From contig URTF01000108.1 in assembly GCA_900550695.1 (NCBI GenBank), positions 1 through 5,161 on the forward strand: a stretch of 5,161 nt of DNA, given 5' to 3'. Position 1 is the first letter of the stretch, and the number at the start of each line of letters is the position of its first letter. The notes below the pieces were generated by a model. It had not been told where the DNA came from. It made no database searches and saw nothing but the letters and a program-made list of their open reading frames with translations. A program made the translations under genes and the position numbers. Origin of the DNA: an uncultured Ruminococcus sp. GTDB lineage: Bacteria > Bacillota > Clostridia > Oscillospirales > Ruminococcaceae. Of this stretch, positions 1-4,740 are shown piece after piece.

Positions 1-48
1 AATTACGCAATTACGATGCCCAACGTTGTTGTGCAATTACGAATTACG
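1..48. repeat. AATTACG heptamer repeats around a small imperfect palindrome
   Basis: Four exact copies of AATTACG lie at 1-7, 9-15, 35-41 and 42-48, all in the same orientation. The two pairs flank a 19-base centre (16-34). At 17-35 the sequence can fold as TGC-C-CAAC, loop GTT, GTTG-T-GCA: 3 bp, one mismatch, then 4 bp. The array starts 3 bases beyond the hflX stop codon and may continue outside the window. It resembles the short heptameric tandem repeats seen between genes in several bacterial groups. No function is visible, and it lacks the T-tract expected of an hflX terminator. Confidence 0.7.
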
Positions 49-50
49 CA

Positions 51-1298
51 TTAGACTCTAAAGGGTTCTGCGAGATAGTACACCTTTTTGTCAACGAGCG
101 CATCGATGAGAGTTCCTTCGGGGGTATATTCCTCAGAGAAAATTTTGCCCTCAATGCGGATCGTGTTGAGCAGTGACGCCTTGTCATAGGGTATAACGAA
201 CTTTCCCCGTACTGCCGTTTCGGGGAGATTTCGTGCGATACATTCAAGAAGCTTGTCCAAGCCCTGACCTTGCTTTGCAGAGATAAGAACAGTGCTGTCA
301 TCGCAGGTGATGTTCGTACCCTCGGGCAGTTTGTCGGCTTTGTTAAGGACGTTGACACGGGGGATACCGTCGCAGCCAAGCTCCGAAAGCAGCTTTGAAG
401 TTACCTCCGACTGCTCATAGCCGTCACTTGCGCTTATGTCGATAAGATTTATGATGATATCGGCGTTTGCGGCTTCCTCCAGCGTGCTTTTGAAAGCCTC
501 TACGAGATTATGCGGAAGTCGGCGGACGAGTCCTACCGTATCAACGAGCATGAGCGTTCTTCCGTCTGGGAGTTCGAGCGCACGGGAAGTAATGTCAAGC
601 GTTGCGAAAAGCTTGTCCTCAGCGAGAACGCCTGCCTGCGTGAGCGCATTCATAAGCGTTGATTTTCCGACATTAGTGTAGCCGACTATCGCACCGACAA
701 GAACATTGTCCTTTTTGCGGCGCGCACGGTGCTGTTCACGGCGGCGTTCAAGCTCCTTTAAGTCAGCCGAAAGCAGCTCTATCCTGCGGCGGATATGACG
801 CTTATCGGTTTCAAGCTTCGATTCGCCCGGACCTCTTGTGCCGATGCCGCCGCCAAGTCGGGACATTTCGATGCCCTTTCCCGCAAGATGAGCAAGACGA
901 TACTTCTGCTGCGCAAGCTCGACCTGTATCCTGCCCTCCGCAGTAAGCGCTCTCTGAGCAAAAATATCAAGGATAAGCGTTGTTCGGTCGATAACACGCA
1001 CATCGAGTATCTTTTCGATGCTCTTGGTCTGATTTGCGGTAAGCTCATGGTCAAAGATAACGATGTCGATATCAAGACCCTTTATTTCCTCGGCGAGTTC
1101 TTCAAGCCTGCCCGAACCGATGCAGGTCGCAGTGTCGTAGCTCGGACGCTTCTGCGTAACGGTCGCAATTACCTCAACTCCTGCGGTGTCGGCAAGCTCT
1201 TCAAGCTCTTTCATCGAAAGCTCGGCATCAAATTCGCCCGTATCGGCGCTGACAAGCACGGCTCTCGGCTTTTTTTCGATATATTCTGTAAGTTCCAT
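51..1298 (-). CDS. hflX: GTPase HflX (ribosome-splitting/rescue factor)
   Basis: This is a 415-aa HflX-family GTPase. HflX is a cytoplasmic protein that binds the large ribosomal subunit and splits stalled or stressed 70S ribosomes; some homologues confer macrolide/lincosamide tolerance. The N-terminal HflX domain spans roughly residues 1-170 and ends in the family signature LGGGIGTRGPGESKLETD (148-165). A charged, probably coiled linker follows (168-197). The G domain carries all motifs: P-loop GYTNVGKST (206-214), TLD in the G2 region (233-235), DTVG (253-256), NKAD (319-322) and SAK (340-342). A C-terminal subdomain follows, and the length is typical. The start is set by AAGGAG five bases upstream of ATG at 1298. 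The frame stays open to an ATG at 1385, but that 444-aa version would have to translate through the leader terminator hairpin and has only a weak AAGG site. Expression is probably controlled by the leader described separately. Confidence 0.97.
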   Translation of the reverse strand: MELTEYIEKKPRAVLVSADTGEFDAELSMKELEELADTAGVEVIATVTQKRPSYDTATCIGSGRLEELAEEIKGLDIDIVIFDHELTANQTKSIEKILDVRVIDRTTLILDIFAQRALTAEGRIQVELAQQKYRLAHLAGKGIEMSRLGGGIGTRGPGESKLETDKRHIRRRIELLSADLKELERRREQHRARRKKDNVLVGAIVGYTNVGKSTLMNALTQAGVLAEDKLFATLDITSRALELPDGRTLMLVDTVGLVRRLPHNLVEAFKSTLEEAANADIIINLIDISASDGYEQSEVTSKLLSELGCDGIPRVNVLNKADKLPEGTNITCDDSTVLISAKQGQGLDKLLECIARNLPETAVRGKFVIPYDKASLLNTIRIEGKIFSEEYTPEGTLIDALVDKKVYYLAEPFRV

Positions 1299-1303
1299 AG
1301 CTG

Positions 1304-1309
1304 CTCCTT
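1304..1309 (-). promoter_or_regulatory. Ribosome binding site of hflX (decides the start)
   Basis: AAGGAG, read on the minus strand, lies five bases before the ATG at 1298. It favours the 415-aa start over the in-frame ATG at 1385. The site lies downstream of the leader terminator, so it is transcribed only when the terminator is read through. Confidence 0.85.
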
Positions 1310-1351
1310 TCTGTATGAACAACAATTTGTCGTATGCCGTTGTCTGAGCAT

Positions 1352-1377
1352 AAAAAAAGCTTCCCCGAAAAGGAAGC
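1352..1377 (-). terminator. Intrinsic terminator inside the hflX leader (attenuator)
   Basis: On the minus strand, GCTTCC (1377-1372) pairs with GGAAGC (1364-1359). Two extra U-G pairs can close the loop to TTC. Seven T residues follow directly (1358-1352). This is a compact intrinsic terminator that points towards hflX, between the hflX promoter and its start codon and 53 bases before the ATG. The only minus-strand transcription unit seen upstream is the leader itself, so attenuation explains it better than termination of a neighbouring gene. Confidence 0.8.
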
Positions 1378-1406
1378 AACTGCATTATACCTTGACCCGT
1401 ATGTTA

Positions 1407-1472
1407 TCAGTAGACAAAGCGGCAGACGGACTTCCCAATAAGATCGATTTTTACAGATGTTCTGATGAGCAT
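1407..1472 (-). CDS. hflX leader peptide (21-aa upstream ORF)
   Basis: This short ORF begins with ATG at 1472, eight bases after a near-perfect AAGGAGG Shine-Dalgarno sequence (1487-1481), and ends at TGA (1409-1407). The peptide starts MLIRTSVKID and ends GKSVCRFVY; it is 21 residues long, basic and moderately hydrophobic. It lies between the hflX promoter and the attenuator hairpin, and its stop codon is 29 bases before that hairpin. I do not recognise the peptide as a known erm-, lnu- or msr-type leader. The likely role is in cis: ribosome stalling or progress on this ORF would decide whether the downstream terminator forms. Translation is inferred from the strength and spacing of the ribosome binding site, not from homology. 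Confidence 0.72.
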   Translation of the reverse strand: MLIRTSVKIDLIGKSVCRFVY

Positions 1473-1480
1473 TTTGTCCG

Positions 1481-1487
1481 CCTCCTT
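1481..1487 (-). promoter_or_regulatory. Strong ribosome binding site of the leader ORF
   Basis: AAGGAGG on the minus strand lies eight bases before the ATG at 1472 and is a stronger match than the hflX site itself. Part of it lies in AGGCGGAC (1483-1476), which can pair over 8 bp (one G-U) with GTCCGTCT inside the leader ORF (1431-1424). The site may therefore be partly masked in the folded leader. Confidence 0.75.
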
Positions 1488-1520
1488 AAAATTTATCGTG
1501 ATTTTGTAAAGCACAAATTG

Positions 1521-1549
1521 AGTATAGCCTAAAAAATCGGATTTGTCAA
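1521..1549 (-). promoter_or_regulatory. Sigma-A-type promoter of hflX
   Basis: On the minus strand the -35 box TTGACA (1549-1544) is perfect. The -10 box TATACT (1526-1521) has five of six consensus bases, and the spacer is exactly 17 bp. Transcription should begin near 1514. A promoter this strong in front of a long leader with a terminator fits constitutive initiation controlled by attenuation. Confidence 0.9.
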
Positions 1550-1558
1550 GGTTTTATA

Positions 1559-1587
1559 TTGATTTTTTGATATGAATATGCTAAAAT
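1559..1587 (+). promoter_or_regulatory. Divergent promoter of the 409-aa membrane protein gene
   Basis: The -35 box TTGATT (1559-1564) and -10 box TAAAAT (1582-1587) are 17 bp apart, with an extended -10 TGC at 1579-1581. The predicted start site is near 1594, giving a leader of about 39 bases. Only 9 bp separate its -35 box from that of the hflX promoter on the other strand, so the two polymerases could interfere. Confidence 0.7.
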
Positions 1588-1632
1588 TATACCAACAGCT
1601 TTACATATTTTGTCAGAATAAGGGGTATCTGC

Positions 1633-2862
1633 ATGAAAATATCAAGATCAAAGCTTATTGTGATCATTCCGTCCGTGATCGGAGCGCTCGTGTTTCTTTC
1701 TGTATTATGCGGCCTTTTCGGTATGTTATTCGGCTCGCCGTCCGAACACCTGAGAAAAGCCCAAGCCGTCAAAGCCGCCCGAAACGGCGTTGAAAGTTAT
1801 TTCTACGAAAAATATGGTGAGTATCCCGAAATAATTGACATTAGACCGGAATGGCGGCGCAGCGGATATATTATCCCGACCGAACGCTGTTTCACGGGAT
1901 ATGTTACCCTTAAAGAGAAAAACTGCACGATATACTATTATTCCGCAGCAAACAGCTTTTATGATTCCAAGCAGTATGATGATATCTGCTCCGCACTTAC
2001 CGAAAAATATTTTACCAATGAAATGCTCGGTTCGGAAGTTTCAGCTGATGTTGATATGTGCTTTTCAGAATACTGGCAGTATGGTGATAATGATGAAGCG
2101 AAATGCACAAATATATACTTTAACGGCGACATTGATAAATTTATCCGAAGTCTGCCTTATAACTACAGCCTTTCCGCCGATATTTATTACAGCGGAAAAT
2201 CGGAAACGGACAGAGCCTGCCGCAAGCTTATTTCGGATAAACTCAATGAATTGTATGCAGAATTTCCGAATGGCAGATTCAGCATCAATATAAAAAATAC
2301 CGAAAGCAGTTTTGAGATACCTGCCAATATGACACAGGGCAGCACATATTATGGTGTGCCTGCGGAGTACGGAACGCTCATCGCAAGGGGAACACACGGA
2401 ACCGATGGCGAAAACGAGCTTTTTTACACCGAATGGTGCAGCCTTGACAAGTATGCTTCAATGGCGGATATCACATCGGAAGATCCGCCCGAAAGCTCCG
2501 ACTTCGTTTATCGGACAGACAGCAGCTATGACGGGAAAACCGTTTCCTCCGACAATGTGAACGTGACCTTGACAGGCGATGCGTATACTTTTCAAAACCT
2601 GAACAGCAAGCATATTTTTATACGTCTTGACCGCAAAAAATTCAGCGACGCCAACAGCAATGTCCCCGTAATTTTAAGCAGCAGCGGCGGCACTGTTATC
2701 CCGTATTATATCGGACGGCCGCCCGTCGGTGCGCCGCATCTTTACACTATGTCAGACAGCTGGTATATTTTCGACGAGAACTATATTTATATTTATGTCT
2801 ACGACACCCAAGCCACCATAATGTTTTTGCAGCTTCAGCAGGACGGTCGGAACGGAAGATGA
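1633..2862 (+). CDS. Unrecognised membrane-anchored protein
   Basis: This 409-aa protein is not one I recognise. Residues 1-7 are basic (MKISRSK). A single hydrophobic segment follows at about 8-34, then a short amphipathic stretch (SEHLRKAQAVKAARNGVESYF begins at 37), and then a long polar, tyrosine- and serine-rich region that looks extracytoplasmic. This N-in topology, with a signal anchor and a large outer domain, is inferred from charge and hydrophobicity. The C-terminal third (about 290-400) is rich in alternating hydrophobic and aromatic residues, as in a beta-rich fold, and ends in a charged tail. Cys26 lies inside the hydrophobic segment but the context SVLC is a poor lipobox. The start has AGGGG seven bases upstream and a good promoter. 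It appears to be a single-gene unit, and its divergent neighbour hflX gives no functional hint. Confidence 0.85.
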   Translation: MKISRSKLIVIIPSVIGALVFLSVLCGLFGMLFGSPSEHLRKAQAVKAARNGVESYFYEKYGEYPEIIDIRPEWRRSGYIIPTERCFTGYVTLKEKNCTIYYYSAANSFYDSKQYDDICSALTEKYFTNEMLGSEVSADVDMCFSEYWQYGDNDEAKCTNIYFNGDIDKFIRSLPYNYSLSADIYYSGKSETDRACRKLISDKLNELYAEFPNGRFSINIKNTESSFEIPANMTQGSTYYGVPAEYGTLIARGTHGTDGENELFYTEWCSLDKYASMADITSEDPPESSDFVYRTDSSYDGKTVSSDNVNVTLTGDAYTFQNLNSKHIFIRLDRKKFSDANSNVPVILSSSGGTVIPYYIGRPPVGAPHLYTMSDSWYIFDENYIYIYVYDTQATIMFLQLQQDGRNGR

Positions 2863-2882
2863 CAAAAGCCCACCGACCGTCT
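2841..2882 (+). other. 10-bp inverted repeat spanning the stop codon
   Basis: GGACGGTCGG (2841-2850) pairs with CCGACCGTCT (2873-2882): nine Watson-Crick pairs and one G-U, with a 22-base loop. The left arm encodes the last residues of the 409-aa protein and the stop codon lies in the loop. No T-tract follows, so it is more likely an mRNA 3'-end stabiliser or part of a compound terminator than a terminator by itself. Confidence 0.6.
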
Positions 2883-2887
2883 CTGAC

Positions 2888-2912
2888 GCTTTCAGCCGAA
2901 TGATAGCTTTTT
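2888..2912 (+). terminator. Weak candidate terminator of the 409-aa protein gene
   Basis: GCTTTCA (2888-2894) pairs with TGATAGC (2901-2907) with one central T-T mismatch and a six-base loop, followed by five T residues (2908-2912). Alone it is weak. It sits directly after the stronger hairpin at the stop codon and before the next promoter, a sensible place for termination. Confidence 0.4.
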
Positions 2913-2972
2913 ATACAGCAAGTATCCAAATTTGCAGGATGTAAATTGTGAAATATTTTTCCTGAATACCTA

Positions 2973-3001
2973 TTGAAATTATATGTATTATATGTTATAA
3001 T
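2973..3001 (+). promoter_or_regulatory. Sigma-A-type promoter of the Rrf2-family regulator
   Basis: The -35 box TTGAAA (2973-2978) and perfect -10 box TATAAT (2996-3001) are 17 bp apart. An extended -10 TGT lies at 2993-2995. The start site should be near 3008, and AAGGAG (3038-3043) lies eight bases before the ATG. Confidence 0.88.
2978..2995 (+). repeat. Tandem 9-bp repeat filling the promoter spacer (operator candidate)
   Basis: ATTATATGT occurs twice, head to tail, at 2978-2986 and 2987-2995. It covers the last base of the -35 box and the whole spacer. In addition, ATTATA (2978-2983) and TATAAT (2996-3001) form an inverted repeat with 12 bases between. Rrf2-family proteins commonly autoregulate from AT-rich sites overlapping their own promoter, so this is a plausible operator. 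No protein-binding evidence exists here. Confidence 0.5.
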
Positions 3002-3051
3002 AGATGCAGACTTAACAAACAACGTCGCACTATATACAAGGAGTAATATAT

Positions 3052-3486
3052 ATGAAGATTTCTACCAAAGGACGCTACGCATTAAGAATGATGATAGACC
3101 TCAGCCAGCACAGCTCTGATGAGTTTGTTGCGCTGAAGGATATAGCAGAGCGTCAGGGCATCTCAAAAAAGTACCTCGAACAGATAGTTCCGCTTCTTAA
3201 CGGTGCAGGAATGTTATCCACGAACAGAGGCTATCAGGGCGGCTATAAGCTCGCAAGAAAGCCGAAGGACTATACCGTAGCGGAGATACTGCGTGTGACC
3301 GAGGGAAACCTCGCCCCCGTAGCCTGTCTGGACGGCGACCCAACAAACTGTGAGCGTTACTCCGACTGCCTTACTATCGGCATCTGGGAGGGACTGTACA
3401 AGGTCATAACCGAGTATTTAAGCGGCATCACTCTCCAGGATATCATTGACAAAAGCGCAGCGAACGAGGGCGACTACAGCATCTGA
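3052..3486 (+). CDS. Rrf2-family transcriptional regulator (IscR/NsrR/CymR type)
   Basis: This 144-aa protein has the usual length of the family. The N-terminal MKISTKGRYALRMMIDL is the Rrf2 start signature. A winged helix-turn-helix follows (about 26-50, VALKDIAERQGISKKYLEQI), and the wing carries RGYQGGYKLA (59-68). Cysteines lie at 92, 100 and 106 (C-x7-C-x5-C), the place where IscR and NsrR members bind an Fe-S cluster. As I recall it, the spacing is that of Bacillus subtilis NsrR rather than the C-x5-C-x5-C of E. coli IscR. A cluster-sensing role (iron-sulphur status, nitric oxide or redox) is likely but the subfamily cannot be fixed, because no isc, suf, hmp or cysteine gene is adjacent. 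The gene has its own promoter, an AAGGAG ribosome binding site and a strong terminator, so it is a single-gene unit, probably autoregulated. Confidence 0.95.
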   Translation: MKISTKGRYALRMMIDLSQHSSDEFVALKDIAERQGISKKYLEQIVPLLNGAGMLSTNRGYQGGYKLARKPKDYTVAEILRVTEGNLAPVACLDGDPTNCERYSDCLTIGIWEGLYKVITEYLSGITLQDIIDKSAANEGDYSI

Positions 3487-3510
3487 GCAAAGCCCGTACT
3501 TATATTCCGC

Positions 3511-3569
3511 AAAAAAAACAGAACGACCCTGCTTTCACCGTACACCGCTGAAAGCAGGGTCGTTCTTTT
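3511..3569. terminator. Bidirectional intrinsic terminator between converging units
   Basis: An 18-bp perfect stem pairs AGAACGACCCTGCTTTCA (3520-3537) with its complement at 3549-3566 around an 11-base loop. On the plus strand a run of four T (3566-3569, the first inside the stem) follows, ending the Rrf2-regulator transcript. On the minus strand one G and then eight T (complement of 3511-3518) follow, ending the operon that finishes with bofA. It lies 34 bases after the regulator stop and about 84 bases beyond the bofA stop. Confidence 0.93.
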
Positions 3570-3585
3570 GCTGCGCAAATGCTTT

Positions 3586-3650
3586 ATATGGGATTTCGGC
3601 ACAATTTTCCTGTTTTTTGAGCGTTTAGCAGGACGGGGAAGCTCCCATAT
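3586..3650. repeat. Nested inverted repeat after bofA
   Basis: ATATGGGA (3586-3593) is matched by TCCCATAT (3643-3650), which touches the bofA stop codon. Between them, TCCTGTT (3608-3614) can pair with AGCAGGA (3627-3633). No T-tract suits either strand, so it may be a 3'-end RNA structure of the bofA transcript or have no function. Confidence 0.35.
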
Positions 3651-3925
3651 CATATTGCGCCGAAATATTTCATCAATGCCACAATAATGACTCCCGGTAT
3701 CCCGAGAACGAGCGACAGCACGGCTGTAAAAAAATTCAGCGGAACATAAAAACCGACATACTTCCCGAAAAAGTGCAGCAGCATAAGAAAAGCTGCACCC
3801 GACCCCATTCCGAAAAATGCTGTCTTTGCAGGCTTTTCACTTTTCAGACAGTGGACCGTCATAACTATTGCCGAAATGATGACGATCGCACAGAAGATAA
3901 TATTGCCTGAATGTGAAACGCTCAT
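3650..3925 (-). CDS. bofA: BofA-family protein (pro-sigma-K processing inhibitor type)
   Basis: This is a 91-aa membrane protein. In Bacillus subtilis BofA sits in the outer forespore membrane and, with SpoIVFA, holds the intramembrane protease SpoIVFB inactive until sigma-K is needed. The C-terminal signature YVPLNFFTAVLSLVLGIPGV (60-79) matches the family's VPIN...LGIPG region. Hydrophobic segments lie at about 9-27 and 37-54, plus the C-terminal region at 60-88. Asn64 and Thr67 align with B. subtilis Asn61 and Thr64, reported as important for inhibition; the position of B. subtilis Asn48 is His51 here. The ATG overlaps the stop of the preceding gene (ATGA), and AAGGA lies ten bases upstream, so translation is coupled. 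In clostridia the partner protease pathway differs, so the exact target is inferred. Confidence 0.88.
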   Translation of the reverse strand: MSVSHSGNIIFCAIVIISAIVMTVHCLKSEKPAKTAFFGMGSGAAFLMLLHFFGKYVGFYVPLNFFTAVLSLVLGIPGVIIVALMKYFGAI

Positions 3926-4179
3926 TTCAGTGCCGTCCTTCCCGTTATGCCCTGACTGCGTGCCTTTTTCACAAGATACGCATATCTTGACCGCAGTGCA
4001 AGCTCCTCATATATTGCGGCATCAATGAGATCACTGTCCGTCGTGAGGTCAAAACGTCTGCGGCAGTGCGAAAGGCTTGTCACGACTTCGTCTATATCGG
4101 CGAGGAGCTTTTCACTTTCGGTCGGCTCCGGCTGTTTTCCCGTCAGAATAAATATAAGCTCTTTTATTTTTGTCATCAT
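3922..4179 (-). CDS. DUF2508 (YaaL-like) protein
   Basis: This 85-aa soluble protein matches the DUF2508/YaaL family, whose biochemical role is unknown. The recognisable core is residues 50-73: DLIDAAIYEE, then ALRSRYAYLVKKA, an amphipathic helix. The N-terminal half is charged and probably helical. It has no membrane segment after the first 14 residues, where a short hydrophobic stretch (IKELIFILTG) occurs. It is followed by a BofA-family gene with a 4-base overlap, the same order as yaaL-bofA in Bacillus subtilis, though recR is absent upstream here. AGGA seven bases before the first ATG supports that start over the second Met codon; this site overlaps the end of the preceding gene, nine bases away. 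Confidence 0.85.
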   Translation of the reverse strand: MMTKIKELIFILTGKQPEPTESEKLLADIDEVVTSLSHCRRRFDLTTDSDLIDAAIYEELALRSRYAYLVKKARSQGITGRTALK

Positions 4180-4188
4180 ATCACTTTC

Positions 4189-4725
4189 CTAAAATAGTAT
4201 GTACAGCAGCGCAAGTATCAGCTTTGTATCGGCTTTTTCCCTGACAAGCACGGCTGCGAGCACGGCAATGAGCATGGTATCGGGGTCAAGCTTTATCGGG
4301 AGCAGTGTCTGGGATATGCCCGAAGGCTGCTCCTGCGGACACGTTTGCACCTGCGGCTCTATCGGAGGCTCGGGCGGTGCAAACGGCTGCGGCTTTCGCT
4401 GACGTGCGTTCCCGATCGATTCAAAACGGGGCTTTTGCGGCCGCCCATTGTTCTGAAACGGAACATTACTGCGCTGAAGCTGACTGTTCGGCATAGAATT
4501 ATGCACTGTATTGTTCCGATTTGGAACATTCTGCGGCATATTCTGCTGTACGTTCTGCCGAGGGGGCGCAGCCGTTCGGTTTTGAAACTGCTTATCCTGC
4601 GCAGACTGCGGCTGTTCCATCTGCCGTAAACAGCGGTTGCTTTGTTCAAGAAATCCCTGCGTCAACTTATTCATCTCCCCGACACGTTTTTCCGCCATTG
4701 TGATGCTTTTGCTGCTGTTTTCCAT
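4189..4725 (-). CDS. Disordered Q/N/P-rich protein with a hydrophobic C-terminal tail
   Basis: I do not recognise this 178-aa protein as a named family. Residues 1-36 look helical (SITMAEKRVGEMNKLTQGFL, 7-26). Residues 37-137 are of low complexity, rich in Gln, Asn, Pro and Arg, and almost surely disordered. The last 33 residues form a compact hydrophobic module: LDPDTMLIAVLAAVLVREKA then DTKLILALLYILF, two short helices split by a charged turn. I recall similar endings in small uncharacterised Firmicute proteins, but this needs a search. The gene follows the 113-aa gene by 15 bases and precedes the YaaL-like gene by nine, so it belongs to the bofA operon. GGAG ten bases upstream of ATG supports the start; the Met at residue 10 has no ribosome binding site. 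Confidence 0.82.
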   Translation of the reverse strand: MENSSKSITMAEKRVGEMNKLTQGFLEQSNRCLRQMEQPQSAQDKQFQNRTAAPPRQNVQQNMPQNVPNRNNTVHNSMPNSQLQRSNVPFQNNGRPQKPRFESIGNARQRKPQPFAPPEPPIEPQVQTCPQEQPSGISQTLLPIKLDPDTMLIAVLAAVLVREKADTKLILALLYILF

Positions 4726-4740
4726 AGGCTTTTTGCTCCG

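Larger units (their letters stand above)
1299..1514 (-). promoter_or_regulatory. hflX 5' leader with attenuator architecture
   Basis: This is the untranslated leader predicted between the promoter (start site near 1514) and the hflX ATG, about 215 bases long. In order it holds a strong ribosome binding site, a 21-codon ORF, an intrinsic terminator, and the hflX ribosome binding site. Two competing pairings are visible. GGGAAGT (1436-1430, in the ORF) can pair with GCTTCCT (1377-1371), the 5' arm of the terminator, with 5 Watson-Crick and 2 wobble pairs. GTCCGTCT (1431-1424) can pair with the ribosome binding site region. The two pairings share bases 1430-1431. A ribosome held early in the ORF would free GGGAAGT to act as antiterminator. 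This model is inferred from the sequence and from known drug-responsive attenuators. Confidence 0.7.

Noticed and set aside
44..379. 111-codon minus-strand frame at the 3' end of hflX
   Set aside because: It overlaps the C-terminal region of HflX in another frame, and the HflX frame is intact to its expected end.
1384..1389. TATAAT on the minus strand just before the hflX leader terminator
   Set aside because: No usable -35 box lies 16-18 bp upstream (TACTGA only) and there is no TGn extension. The promoter at 1521-1549 is far better.
795..1532. 245-codon open frame on the plus strand, antisense to hflX
   Set aside because: It lies opposite a clear HflX coding sequence and its upstream leader, has no convincing ribosome binding site, and its translation looks like an antisense shadow.
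1699..1710. Possible lipobox (SVLC, Cys26) in the 409-aa protein
   Set aside because: Leu directly before Cys is atypical, and the hydrophobic segment runs on well past the Cys, so a signal anchor is more likely.
3446..3628. 60-codon open frame on the plus strand after the Rrf2 gene
   Set aside because: It overlaps the end of the regulator and runs straight through the 18-bp terminator hairpin, with no ribosome binding site.
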